Shown here piece after piece: positions 1 to 11,569 of a stretch of 64,000 bases of DNA. Below the pieces are notes generated by a model, which made no database searches, was not told where the DNA came from, and was given only the letters and a program-made list of their open reading frames with translations. Numbering within the stretch: the stretch's first letter is position 1; every line of letters begins with the position of its first letter. The stretch comes from Clavaria fumosa. Lineage: Eukaryota; Basidiomycota; Agaricomycetes; Agaricales; Clavariaceae. The stretch spans positions 1,302,001-1,366,000 of the forward strand of contig OX637805.1 of NCBI GenBank assembly GCA_951802425.1. The letters are read 5' to 3'. Both the position numbers and the translations under genes were made by a program.

Positions 1-1894
1 AATTTCCCTACTGTTGTGATAATCTTCAGGCCATCATTGAGATGCAGGTATTTGCTTGCTTCAACTCGGTCCCGAAAGTGTCTTCCCCATTCACATCCTA
101 TGTCATAGACAAAAAGCACCTTCTTGATGACATTTACTCTCTGAAGGGCTTGGCAAAGTGAATAATCAATGTTTGTCTGCCTGAAAAAACAAAACTTAGC
201 CCAGACACCTTGAAGATTATAAGTCTTACCTCTCTCCCTTCTGAAAATCAACGAAGCTGTGTGGATAAAAGCATCCATGACATGCACAAGCACATACTCC
301 GCCTCCAGTTGCTCGTAGGTGATCTCGTTTTCGTCCACTGTGACTGTTCACCTGGGTAATTGCTCGATGATTGTGACATCTTGGTTTCTATAGAATGTTG
401 TCAACAAATATCCTGAATGGTGTCCAACTTGAAGGGTCACCTGTTTTACTTCGACAGATGCAGCAATGTGAGCTTGGTAGGGTTTATCCTGGACCATAAA
501 ACCTCTTCCATCACTTAAGGAGACATCACCCTCAGAGCATTTCGACTTCACATGCTCCAGTTTAAAATTTCCATCAGCTACGATAGATCGGTGATAAATG
601 CTACTGTAATTTTTAATCAATTTCTGCATTTGGAAAAAAATTTAATGAACTTACGGATTCATGGATTCTTTCACCTCTTCAACTGCCACATTTATTCCAG
701 GTTGAGGGCAGGTAGGGCAAAAAAGTGCAAGGTCACCAGGTGTCTGCTCTTGCTCAGGATGATGTGCAAATCCTGCCCTCTTAAGCATTTCCAGATGCCT
801 CCACTGTCTTGAGACCCTCATGAGTTCACGGTAACGATCCTGCAAACCTTTGGGGTTAGGATGTTGTATCTAATCAGGAGGTTTTGCTACTTACTGGGAT
901 TGAAGAGGGAAATCCACTATTAGTCATTCTCTGCAGCTTTGAGTAGAAGCTTTGTGCAGCAGTTTTGCACTCCATAACATCAATATGAAACAACTTGAGG
1001 ACATCAAATGTGAATGCAGTTGAGGGCCTCTGAAGACTGGCAGGGAAAAAGCGCATCCGAAGCAGCTGGAGATGATTAGATGGTGCATTTGGACAGATGC
1101 ACCATTTCACTGGACGCTTGAAAACACCAGAGCTGGTTATGAATGTTATTCCATGAGTCTGTTGAAAGCTGTCCACCCCTGGCAGCAGTTCTTCCAGAGA
1201 TTCATCATCATCAGACTCATCCCCATCCCAGATTCTTCATTCATCAATCACAGTGTGAGGAAGTTCAGCATGGTATCCAGGGCACAATTTGCCGCCATGG
1301 CCAAGATTGATGGAAAGCCCCATATCTCCAAGGTCGCTCCTGTCAAAAAATGTTCCTGTCCATTTTTTGATTTGATGGAATGGATGGCGTTGATGTTGCA
1401 GAAGGCAGCAATCAAGGCAGACGAGTTGGGTGCTGTACAAACAGTCAAAACACCAGTATAAAGCCAAGGGTTTGTGACAGAGCATGCAGTTCTGGTTTTC
1501 AGGAGGAGCTTCAAACTCCATTAATTCAGAGAGATGCAGATTGCATGCATTGTCCTTCCATTCTTGAAGGAAATCATTTTGTGTCTGCAGAATGTCAATG
1601 TAAATCAAAATTGGTCAGAATTAATTCAACTACCTTCCCCTTTCTTGGCCTTTTTGAATTTGAATCTGAACTTTCTTGTCCAGGTAGTATGTCTTCCTTC
1701 CCAAAATCCAAATTTTCATACAGATGGCTGGGCTCCCTTGCTCGTTTTTTAGGTTGAGATGGGGATTGAGAACCTGCTCTAGTGTTATGAGTGATCTGCT
1801 GATCTTTTTTCCTGACCTTCCTCCCCCTTGAGAGCTTTTTTACTGTGTATGTTCTCTCTACTGCTCGTCCTTCTTTCCCAATGACTGACCACAT
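1..1894 (-). pseudogene. KDZ (Kyakuja-Dileera-Zisupton) transposase with CxC2 cysteine cluster, 3' end beyond window
   Basis: This is a DNA-transposon transposase of the KDZ superfamily common in mushrooms; the catalytic C-terminal part lies left of the window. Exons read leftwards from the ATG at 1894. Exon 1 is basic and low in complexity. The next exon holds a Cys/His cluster with CMLC and CFDC followed by CLDC, then GHGG (CxC2 type). Then come family blocks such as RPSTAFTF, DRYRELMRVSRQW, LALFCPTCPQPG, DGNFKLEH, CACHGCFYPHSFVDFQ and VYDIGCEWG. Inferred GT-AG introns are 1633-1585, 894-840, 654-624 (only 31 nt), 440-352 and 229-181; all keep frame. One in-frame TGA at 1239-1237 lies between the CxC2 part and the LLRMRFFPAS block, which share the same frame. 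I see no frame-preserving intron that removes it, so the copy is probably inactive. Family assignment is confident; inactivity less so. Confidence 0.85.
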
Positions 1895-2489
1895 CTTGAG
1901 TGACGTTCAGAATACTGTCAGTGTCACATGATGTGCTCTCAACATCTCAACATGTGATCAGTCACATGATTTTGTGTCTCGTGCTTAAAGAGATGACAGG
2001 TGTGTTCATGTTTGTGTTTGTGTACTCCTGCGTGTCATCCTTGGTGCTGACTGTGCAAGTCGGAGTTCGTGTGTGAGGTAGGTGCGGCGCAGGCTGTTTT
2101 CATCCTGTTCCATATTGTCTGCCGTTTCATGTGTTCAATGTCCTGTACTGTTCGGAGGTCATTCGGTTGTTGCCTAATGCCATGTTGTAGTCCATTTCGT
2201 GATGTAGTGTGTCTTTCGTAACATGAGACGCTGCATTTTTTACATAGAGCAGGCCTGCGTCCTCCTTCCCCAAAGACGATGTGACCTCCTAATCTGCCTA
2301 CATAGTGGTGAACATAGCACTACTAATGTAATGTATATAATACAGGACTTCAGATTATTAGAAAACTGCTGGATAAATAGAAAACTGCCAGAGCGAAGCG
2401 ATGGCCTATCTTGTTTTTACTGAAGGTGATCTTGGAATTGTGTAGGTAGACACGGGTAGCATTGGAATTGCATAGGTAGACATGGGTAG
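1895..2489. other. Non-coding spacer upstream of the KDZ gene
   Basis: No supportable coding region is seen. Close to 2489 there is an imperfect 29-bp direct duplication (about 2432-2489, sharing GTAGACA and GGGTAG), whose right copy is the insertion point of the neighbouring solo LTR. Promoter elements of the KDZ gene must lie here, but none could be identified with confidence. Confidence 0.4.
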
Positions 2490-4222
2490 TGTTAGGATAA
2501 TGCATGCCTGTTGTACCTTACCATATGTAGTGCTGTTCTATGTTTGAAATTACGCTGGTATGCGTCTCATTAGTCTACAGACTTACTGCTCTACTCTACA
2601 TGTGCCTTCTGTACCAATATCCATGAAAACCATTTGTTTTTGGTTTGCTGTCTAAAGTAAAAGTATAGGAAATTTATCCTCAAAAGAAGATCAGGCTCTA
2701 GAGCAAGAACCAAAAACCGCACAAAGACGCGGTTAATACCGTTGAATTCCCATCCTTTGATAACCCTCAATTCCAAATTTACAAAAAGAAACAACGGTTA
2801 TTCATTCTTTAAATTAGATAATACTATTCTAGTTGCCTCTTCTAAGTAAAGGATAAATAGCGACAGGATGGCATGAAAATGGAGGAATCTGAAGAGACAG
2901 AAGTGTAGGGAGGGTATGTAGAGTCATACCTGTAGATTTACGAGAGGGGCGAAGCATTTGCGAGTTCGCTACAAGGTCGCGAACTCGCCAGCATGGGCTG
3001 GCAGCACTTTGGTGTTGTGGGGTAGCCCGATCGTGATTGGATCTCGATCAGGTGATTGAGAACAGGGTCGGCTGGATTCCCACGAAGGCAGGGGCAGTGA
3101 TCGGCGCTGATGGCCGACACAGCCGCATTGCCAAATATGGAGTACTCCTCCTTGTGAGCAGGCTGCATGCTCGCGACCTTTGTGCGCAGTCCCTCGGCCC
3201 TTCCCTCATCTCCCATTGTACTAGTATATATTTGGCATGGAATAGGGTTGAAACATATACTAAATAGGGCTAATACACTTAGTTAGGATTAGTCTGGGGG
3301 AGATAAGAGGAAACAAAGGGAATAAAGATGAAGGGATGACGCGATCGAGACGGGAAACACTGCGGGGCATCGCAGGAGCGATCGGGGACGGCTGTGGGGT
3401 CCTCCCCTATAATCCCCGACGATCACAAACAGAGAAATGACTCATAATGAGTCATTATGATTATTTTTAGAATAATCTGAAACTTCGAAATGAAATATCT
3501 CAATAGGGAAATGAGATAAAATTATGATCTAACCTAATATGTAAACCCACTGAATTCTCCTTATTTTAGAATACTTAAACGGTAGTTTTGGTATACTATT
3601 TAAGGAGCTATGCTGTATACTTCCAAATGTAGTAGATAGACAAAATTGAGTATAAATAGCTGCCGGAACTTCGCGTTCCAGGCACCATTAAGTACCCACG
3701 TATTGTTTGAACCATCCCTGAAAGGGACTAAGTCTAAGTCTAGCCCAGTAAGGAGCTAAGGACATATTTAGTTAAACTAAGGATTTAATCTAGTTAACCT
3801 AAATATGGTAATTACTGACTAGGAACCCTGTCTGGTCAGATGATTTTAATATCCAGAGGTAGTCATGCTTCGGGACTGCCGCCCTGTGCCGGCTCCCCTC
3901 GGCGCGGTAAGTATTGAGCGACTTGTGAATATTTTAGTTTGGTGTGCAAGGTGTTATACTGTACATAGTGCTACTGTATTCATGAGAGTAAGTAAGGGAA
4001 TATCTAGAGAACCACTGAGAGTTAAGCAAAGGTAAATGATAATATCAGCCCAAAGCAGTACCTTGCTGAATTGACTAGTTATAGTGCATTTGGCAGGAAG
4101 GTGTGGAACTGAGTAACCTACTAGTCCTGTAGGTTAGACTATGAATAGATTGGGGAGGGGTTTGAGTCAGTCTGACTCCTGGCTGCTCAATTCTACTTAT
4201 AGACAGTACCAGATCCATAACA
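2490..4222 (+). mobile_element. Solo LTR, 1.73 kb, family I, TSD GGTAG
   Basis: The segment starts TGTTAGG and ends CCATAACA, so it has the TG...CA ends of an LTR within a short TGTTA/TAACA inverted repeat. GGTAG at 2485-2489 is repeated directly at 4223-4227, a 5-bp target duplication as made by retroviral-type integrases. A TATA-like TATAAATA lies near 3650 on the + strand, giving the orientation. There is no coding capacity and no internal region, so this is most simply an LTR left after LTR-LTR recombination. The last 130 bases share GGAAGGTGTG and CCATAACA with the element at 11570-13807, suggesting one diverged family. Confidence 0.75.
3436..3456. repeat. Short palindrome with two TGAGTCA cores
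   Basis: Two 10-base arms, AATGACTCAT and its exact complement, are separated by one base. Each arm holds TGACTCA/TGAGTCA, the core known for fungal Gcn4/AP-1-type bZIP factors. It lies inside the solo LTR about 200 bases upstream of its TATA-like box. A regulatory role is only inferred. Confidence 0.35.
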
Positions 4223-4260
4223 GGTAGCATGGAGGCAAACAAGACAAACTTGTACATGGC

Positions 4261-5929
4261 TCAGACAATATTATACATCAAACGTGGCAACTTCCATATA
4301 CCATCCACAATGGCTGGAGTTCTGTACAACAGGCAAGTGGCCCATCCCGTCGGGCCCTTTGGCAAGGTTGCATCACCCAAGCCAGAGGGTTTCTTGTCGG
4401 CCCAACCACAAGGACAGCTTGCCTGGTAACTGCCCGATTTGCTGTCCAGTAGCTTGAATGTGAGGGTCTGAATTGTGTAACACTTCGGGCACTGGAGGGC
4501 GACAGCATCACCGAATGGGCGGAGTTGGTGGTGGACCCATATGTATTCCAAGGCGAATCTGTGAGACAAAAGAAGGATGGAGGTGTGGGCACCAAGACCC
4601 TCCTCCTCCTTGAGAAGATCTGGCAGAATTCGGAGGATCGAGAAACATTCGATGAAATTTTTGATGATAAGTTTTGTGAGGAATGGAATAGCTAGATGGG
4701 GAAAGAAATTGGCTTGGCCAAAGCCAATGACGTGATTGAAATATGCACTGGGCATCATCAGCATTGGAAGCAGGGGTGGGGCCAAGACATACCTTTGAGC
4801 AAAATCTGTCACTGCTTTGCACAACGCCGCGTTCTCCCAAACTCCGCCACAAACCTCGAGGACAAGAAGTGAATGTACTTCCTGTGCAAACTGAAGGAGA
4901 TCTTGCCCAAAAATTTGAGCCAGAAACTTTTGAGCCAGAAACTTTTGAAAAGGTAGACTACATCAGTAAGTGACCATTTGATGGTATGGATGAGCTTACA
5001 CTTTCAACTTGGATTCCTGAGTTATTAGCACAATGGAGGTCACCATTCTTGGGATTGGTGTGGGTAAACAGGAATACGACGAGCCTCCGGACTCCAAATC
5101 TGTTTGGAGCAATCAGCTGCGTTCAATCGTAATAAAATGGACTCACTGTTGAAAGCTTTTGATGATATCCTTGAGAACTCTCTGATGCTTGGCCAATGAT
5201 CTTGGATTCGCCGCATCAATATCCAAGACTACCTCTTTGGTAAATAACATCCTTCTTTCAGATATGCTGGCGAACCAGCCGGCCAAGGTGTTGGCAATGG
5301 AAATGTATGGATCGCCTTGGGTTGGGATCGTGCACAGTCGAATGTTGACGATGGCCAACGAGTTCGTGTTTTGCCATGTGTAATTGCCCCTTAGTGTTGT
5401 GGGCTTGATATGCCCAATGACACTTTTGATGGGCTCACTGTTGCGGTAGAGAGGCTGTAATTCAACATTCTGTGTCAATAAATTTGTGTTGATAAAGATC
5501 AGTACTTACATAGAAGGGCTCAGCTCGATTCTCTGAGCCTAAATGACAGCCCATGCAAAAAATTTTGACGTCGGGCTCTTTGATGAGCTTGGAGCCTCCA
5601 GAAAGATCGAGGCATTTGCTGCACATGGCTCACTCACAAAAATCGCAGTCCAAGAGATTTCCGCCATCGCCGCAGCTGCAGCACCACTGCAAAAGGTCAG
5701 TACTATATTAGATGGAGTTTAGTAGTCTGACTTCATCATTTGGGGCTCTGTCACCTGTCTGTGTCTCTTGATCAGCTCGATCAAATCGACAGAAGAGTCG
5801 AGGACTCACCCTAATTCCAATCGGTTGAGCGATAGGCTGCGCATTTTGTTTGATGGCAGACGGGTGAAGGGTCACTCTCACACATGGAGCACCAGTTGAC
5901 CTGGATGCTGATTGTTTCGTTCTTGGCAT
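4261..5929 (-). pseudogene. Histone H3-tail-mimic protein with PHD/ADD-like zinc finger, one nonsense codon
   Basis: I recognise this as an uncharacterised agaricomycete family rather than a named gene. Exon 1 (5929-5810) encodes a start, MPRTKQSASRSTG, matching the H3 N-terminus (R2, T3, K4, Q5, A7, S10, T11, G12 kept; K9 replaced by R). A 27-nt exon probably follows. The next exon has a zinc-finger-like block CCSCGDGGNLLDC...C...CSKCL...FCMGC. TGA at 5632-5630 interrupts it (GAG TGA GCC, where CGA would give Arg). Later exons (about 5470-5150, 5120-4990, 4960-4261) encode a hydrophobic/helical region and a second Cys-pair block (CPKC...CPCG), ending at TGA 4263-4261. Introns carry GTGAGT/GTAAGT donors. 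A 15-bp tandem duplication (GAGCCAGAAACTTTT) sits at about 4917-4946. The nucleus is the likely site of action, by analogy only. Confidence 0.65.
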
Positions 5930-6499
5930 TGTGACAGTTCGAGGTCAAAGTGCTTAGCCGCTCAGCCACTCAGTGGTCATGTGACTTACACGTAGGAGCA
6001 GAATCTCGCCTTATAACAGGTATGAGAGTTCGACAAATTACAAGTCACATGAAAAAAGTATATGGTCAGGGCAGAAAGGATACTCAATGTGGCCGGCATT
6101 GAATATCCCCACTACCCCTCCCCTACTACGACATGAATAACTACTGCTACAGCGCACAAAAGACAAAAAAAGGATGACTTGTCAGCGGATGTTTGGTGTG
6201 AAGACCGGTGAGTCGGGATGTGTCGAGGACGTGATTGTGCTGGAGGGATAGTCAGTGTCAATGTCACTAAAACAGTAAATGGAAATGCATGAAACACCCA
6301 CATTCCCTGCCCCAGACCAACAAATACAAGTGTCGGGTGCAAAGACCCATGTGTCAAGACACGCTTTGCCAGAAGGATAGAGAGTGTCAATATGAGTAAA
6401 ATGGGAAATGGAAATGCACCAAAGTGCCTGCGGCCCCAGATCTTCAAGACTGCCAAAGGTCTGTGGCATGCACCAAGGTGCCCAGCCCTGCCCCAGATC
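5930..6499. other. Spacer without a supportable gene
   Basis: Open frames here run through repetitive DNA and match nothing I recognise. The 6260-6500 part is a loose precursor of the 77-bp repeat that follows (recurring CCAAG(A/G)TG, GCCCCAGA and TCAAGACC). The immediate upstream of the H3-mimic gene (5930-6000) should contain its promoter. Confidence 0.35.
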
Positions 6500-6720
6500 A
6501 TCAAGACCACCGAGGGTCTTGGGAGTGAGCGCACTGAGGCGCTCACCCCCTGCCCCCAGATTGAAAAAGACCATTGAAAAAGACCACTGAGGGTCTTGGG
6601 TGTGAGCGCACCGAGGCGCTCACTCCCTGCCCCCAGATCGAAAAAGACCATTGAAAAAGACCACTGAGGGTCTTGGGAGTGAGCGCACTGAGGCGCTCAC
6701 CCCCTGCCCCCAGACCAAAA
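6500..6720. repeat. 77-bp tandem repeat, three copies, each with a hairpin
   Basis: GAGGGTCTT recurs at 6512, 6589 and 6666, a strict 77-bp period. Each unit holds GTGAGCGC and its exact complement GCGCTCAC separated by six bases, so each can fold into an 8-bp stem. The middle copy changes the loop but keeps the stem. Function unknown. Confidence 0.8.
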
Positions 6721-6885
6721 GACTGCAAAAGAGATGTTTATGTATCTAAGGCCACCATCTACTAAGGCTACATAAAAGATAAAATAAAATACGTACCTGT
6801 GAGTCAAGAGAGTCGACAAGTTCGAGGAAAGAAGACGGTAGTAGTGATTAAGGAGAAAGAGATGAGTGTCGAAGCGGTTGGAGTT

Positions 6886-7804
6886 GGAAATATTTTAAAC
6901 GAATGATCACGTGACCGTTGGATCCCCGCGCGACACAGTCACATGGTCTGACTACATTGCACATGATATGGGGGCAATCCCTGCCAACACAGGGTTGTTT
7001 GTAAATGTTGTGACCTCCCACCACTGACCCAAAAGTTGCGACGAGGTTGCAGGCTTACACAGGCATTTTGAAGCTTAGTTTTAGTGAGACAAAATGATCA
7101 CAGATTTAATTTGGGTAGATTGTCCAAGATGAAATTTCTAATTTCTCCCTCAATATTTAAATACGAGCACTGGTGGTGTAATATAAAATTATTATGATCT
7201 GGAAGTTACCATAAATGGATGCAGATATCTGTGTGCCATTTCCTGCATTCCTCAGCCACTTTTGAGCTTAGTTTCAGTGAGAGATATTGTTCCTATGTAT
7301 CTTGTCCAGATTCCCCAGCAATCAGAATATTTTTACAATTTTTATCTCACCAAATATATGCAATTTGGTATTGTACTCATCATTTTTACCTTTCTGACCT
7401 CTCTATTGAGTTTGTAAATTCATTCTAATGAGATAAAACAATTCTAGAATTATTTTAAACAGATTGTCCAAGGCAGAAATTTTAATTTTGACCTTAATAA
7501 TTTTATATTACACCACCAGTGCTCGTATTTAAATATTGAGGGAGAAATTAGAAATTTCGTCTTGGACAATCTACTCAAATTAAATCTGTGATCATTTTGT
7601 CTCACTAAAAACTAAGCTTCAAAATGCCTGTGTAAGCCTGCAACTTCGTCGCAACTTTTGGGTCAGTGGTGGGAGGTCACAACATTTACAAACAACCCTG
7701 TGTTGGCAGGGATTGCCCCCATATCATGTGCAACGTGGTCAGACCATGTGACCGTGTCGCGCGGGGATCCAACGGTCATGTGATCGTTCGTTTAAAATAT
7801 TTCC
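6886..7804. mobile_element. Non-autonomous element with about 310-bp terminal inverted repeats
   Basis: 6886-7194 (309 bp) and 7495-7804 (310 bp) are near-perfect reverse complements, starting GGAAATATTTTAAACGA and differing by one indel and scattered substitutions. The 300-bp centre is AT-rich and looks like decayed copies of the arm interior (GAGCTTAGTTTCAGTGAGA, AGATTGTCCAAGGC). There is no coding capacity. No clear target duplication was found, perhaps because the outermost AAATATTT is itself palindromic. It sits just upstream of the gene at 7848 and may have displaced its promoter. Confidence 0.75.
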
Positions 7805-7847
7805 ACTGCTCTGCCTCCTGCCTCCCTGCCTCAAAGCTAAGTCAGGC

Positions 7848-10469
7848 ATGCCTTGGGCTATCGATCTCTATATTCCTATCCTAGAAAATGCCTTCCCAAT
7901 GTGGCTTGCCACAAAGGGTAAGGAGCGGTCAGATCGCATCAGAACTACTGTGCAGCAGTTGTGGGAGGCTCATCAGCAATGGGTTTCCAAGGGAAAACAG
8001 CTGCCTGAGCTTCCTCTGGATCTCTCAAAGGTAAATTGACAAGTAATTACATTTTTTTGGACTAAAAACTCAGTAGGCTGTTCAAACATGGTTCAAAAAT
8101 GCAAGAGCCAAACAAGTATCAGGGGGTCACCCAATGTCTCGCAGTCGAGATGATGCTGATGATGGAAATGGCCAAGGTGATGGCAACAATGGGAGTGATG
8201 ATGATGTTGAGGGGGAAGATAAGAATAATGAGAGGTCGGTGTGGGGGCGTAAATGGAACCTGAGACGAGTAGTTGGACGAGTTTATCAAGAGGAAATGCA
8301 GCAGGAAGTAACAAGGTTGGTCAAGGAGGGCCGGACACCATTTGCGGCATATCAGCCAGCACTCACGAAAGTGTTGAATGGCCTTTCCGAAGCAGACAGG
8401 AAACAATGTACAGACCAAGCACATGCTTGGAATTCAGGTGCATGGCCTCACGATCTGCAGAGGGAGTGAGTATTTTATATCTGTGACATTCTCCCCTTCT
8501 CATTCCTGTTTAGGATGGCCAAGAAAGACTTATATAAAGTTGTCACACAATTCATGGACGATGTGTACCGCAAGATGGGGGTACATGTCTTCATGCTCAC
8601 GTCATTTGAGGATGAGGAGGGTCAGGCAATTTGCTCAAAGTAATTTTTGCTTTGTCTGCTGTCTCTCCATGCTAATCTATGTCTAAGGTTCGAAACAAAC
8701 AACAAAGGGCAAAAATTCACCAAGGCATGTGCGGATTGGAAAACTGGGAAAATTTGGCCCAGCTGGTGCAGATACAATGCGTCTTTGGGAAATAGTAAGT
8801 AGTTTATTTCACTAAGTTGTCTGGTATTAATTATCAAGAAGATGACAGATTTTGGGGGAAGCTGAACTACGACGATGCTGGCTACCCCCTCCTTGGGAAA
8901 CTCCCACTTGACATCTCACTTCCTTCTTTGAAGGATGTGATTCGTGAATTTGTGAAGGCTGTCTACTGTAAGATTTTTTTCTCACTTCTGAATCATGACT
9001 TATATCATTTTCAGTGGTTCAAAAGCAAACTGCACTTGTTCCATGGAAAAGAATCGCTGCCAGTCCTGAAGAATTTGTAAAGGATGGCATTCTGCCAGAC
9101 AGCCGCCTTCAAGATCCTTCATACATGCCCAAGACTGAGGCAATTGCCTTGTATTCTTACTGGTACATGAAACAGCAGCAAGGCCTGAGGCCTTTGACAT
9201 TCATCAGGTTGGATATGGATTCAGATGTGGGAAACAAGGTGTTAGATGATGGTCCAGATGCCGCTGACAAGGACGCAGAGCCGGAGGCAAAGGGGACAGA
9301 CGCGCTGTCTGAGAGAGCACTGACAGTTGACAAGGGCAAGAAAGTAGTTGGATTCGAGCCTGCCCCAGGCTCTCCAGCAACAGCTGTCAACCGTCTTGCA
9401 TACCTGAAGAAACTAACAAATCAACAAGACTATGTCCATGCACTCAAGCTTCTCCAATATGCAGTATGTTTATTTGTCTTTTGAGGGTCAGTATCTGAGT
9501 CTGTGGCAGTGTCCAGGAACCACCAGCCGTCTCATCCCAGCAACCTTCGCCTGCTGGACATTTGACAATGAATGGCTACTGAAGGAATTTTTCTCTTCAG
9601 ACCTTGAACATCTGGACAGTGCTGTTGCCTTTTCTGATTGGATCAGAGCATCGTCTTGGAGAGGCTCTTTGCCAAACTCAGTGGCACCACCTGGGTTCAT
9701 CGAAAGGATATTGCTCGGCCTAGGACTCGGACTCAAACAACTCAGCGAAATCCTTTTCACTGAGCCTGACTCTATTGCACCAAATACACCAGGATATTGT
9801 CTCAATGCTGAGCTTCCACTGTGGGATGCAATGACCCAAGCTGCTGCTTACTTGTCTGCTAGTGTTAAAACGTAAGAATTTATTTGTTCTGTCTCTTTTA
9901 AGTCTAAATGAAAATTTAGACTGGAAGCCAATGCATTGCAAACCTCTCAGGGTGTGATGCGGACTCTGAAGCCTTGACCATTTAAGCTCAGCAGCCTTCC
10001 ATCTTTGATCCAACGGGCATCACAGGATATGGGTCTGGGTCACCATGACGTTCAAAGCCTTGGCAATGATTGGTATGCGTTATGTGAGGCATGGATTGCT
10101 GCTGAGACAGCTTTGGGGAGCCTTGGAGGGACTCCATTAAAATTGGAGAATCGACAGGTTGCAGTTCCTGAATCACTCAGGAACTGGAGTCAAGCATGCC
10201 AAGCTCGTAACTGGGATGACACACAAGACTTTTCGGGGATTGCAGATGACATGGCCAACTGGTGGCAACAAATAATGCCACATGGAGTTCTGTGCGATGC
10301 AGATGCGCTCATCCTGACTGACTGGTGTGGGGCAGGGCTCGCAGGTATTGCGATGGTTATGGTAGGAATGAAGACGTGGGGATTGACACTGAAAGACGAT
10401 GACAAGGTCGACTGGACCACAATGGTACAAGAAATTTCAGCTGTTTTCAAACTGATTCCATTGGCTTGA
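7848..10469 (+). CDS. Uncharacterised multi-exon agaricomycete protein
   Basis: I recognise the layout as a multi-copy uncharacterised agaricomycete family but know no function. Exon 1 (7848-8030) joins exon 2 (8077 onward) through a GTAAAT...TAG intron. The junction encodes VQTWFKNARAK, which resembles homeodomain helix 3 (W, F, N and R at the invariant spacing). Next come an acidic Gly/Asp linker and the helical block KDLYKVVTQFMDDVYRKMGV, with introns at 8467-8513 and 8641-8688. Further on are VPWKRIAASPEEFV, an acidic stretch near 9220-9330 and a C-terminal Trp-rich block (WSQACQARNWDD, NWWQQIMPHG, LTDWCGAG). More introns follow near 8780, 8970, 9463, 9872 and 9950. No stop interrupts the inferred exons, so the gene could be intact. 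Stop at 10467-10469. Confidence 0.6.
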
Positions 10470-10689
10470 GGCCTGTGAGTCTATCTCAAATAATTGTGAT
10501 TACAACTATTAACAAAGCACAGGAATAAATCACTAAGGAGAGGAAGAGACCAATGGAAAGAGGCAGTGATAGGTGCAAAAAGAGTCAAAGTGGGAACTGC
10601 AACTTGAAATATGTTACTTATCAATGAAGTACATGGAAATATTGTGGACAGTAACCACATACATAAAGTGAATTACATGACAGTTGCCA
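10470..10689. other. 3' flank, no feature seen
   Basis: AT-rich non-coding sequence between the gene end and the start of the 43-bp satellite. No terminator or RNA gene could be recognised. Confidence 0.3.
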
Positions 10690-11569
10690 GAGATGCAAAA
10701 TATCCTATGTAATGTGGTGGCCTTGATTCAAACCAGTCAAGGATATCCTATTTAATTTGGTGGCCTGGATTGAAACCAGTCAAGGATATCCTATTTAATT
10801 TGTTGGCTTGGATTCAAACTAGTTAAGGATATCCTATTTAATTTGGTGGATTGGATTCAAACCAGTCAAGGATATCCTACTTAATTTGTTGGCTTGGATT
10901 CAAACTAGTTAAGGATATCCTATTTAATTTGGTGGATTGGATTCAAACCAGTCAAGGATATCCTATTTAATTTGTTGGCTTGGATTCAAACCAGTCAAGG
11001 ATATCCTATTTAATTTGGTGGCTTCAATTCAAACCAGTCAAGGATATCCTATTTAATGTGGTGGCTTGGATTCAAACCTGTCAAGGATATCCTATTTAAT
11101 TTGGTGGCTTGGATTCACACCAGTCAAGGATATCCTATTTAATATATCTGCCTGGATTCAATCCAATCAAGGATATCCTATTTAATTCAGTAGCCTGGGT
11201 GTGATTGATTGATGGATATCCTATTTCATTTGGTGGCTTGGATTCAATCCAGTCAAGGATATGATATCCTATTTAATTTGGTACCTTGGATTGAAACCAG
11301 TCAAGGATAACCTATTTAAATTGGTGGCTTGGATTTAAACCAGTCAAGGATATACTATGTAATTTGCTGGCTTGGTTTCAAACCTGTCAAGGATATCCTA
11401 TTTAATATGGTATCCCTGATTCAATCCAATCAAGGATATTCCATTTAATTTGGTGGCCTGGATTTTCTTCAGTCATGGATATCCTATTTATTATGGTTGC
11501 TTGGATTCAATCCAGTTAAGGATATCCTATTTAATTTGGTGGCCTGGATTCAATCCAGTCACGGATACC
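10690..11569. repeat. 43-bp satellite, about 20 copies
   Basis: GGATATCCTATTTAAT recurs at 10741, 10784 and 10827 and so on, a 43-bp period, with the linker GGTGGCTTGGATTCAAACCAGTCAA. Copies diverge by a few bases; one near 11260 has a duplicated GATATC. Each unit contains the palindrome GGATATCC. The array resumes beyond 13812, showing that the intervening DNA was inserted into it. Confidence 0.9.

Noticed and set aside
1179..1251. An intron (GTGATT...CCAG) removing the in-frame stop of the KDZ gene
   Set aside because: Splicing there shifts the frame, whereas sequence on both sides of the TGA is in the same frame; a nonsense change is simpler.
6112..6728. ORFs of 130-179 codons on the - strand near the 77-bp repeats
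   Set aside because: They read through the tandem repeat and contain only its translation; no family resemblance.
10690..11569. CRISPR-like array
   Set aside because: Units are contiguous 43-bp satellite copies without unique spacers, in a eukaryotic context.
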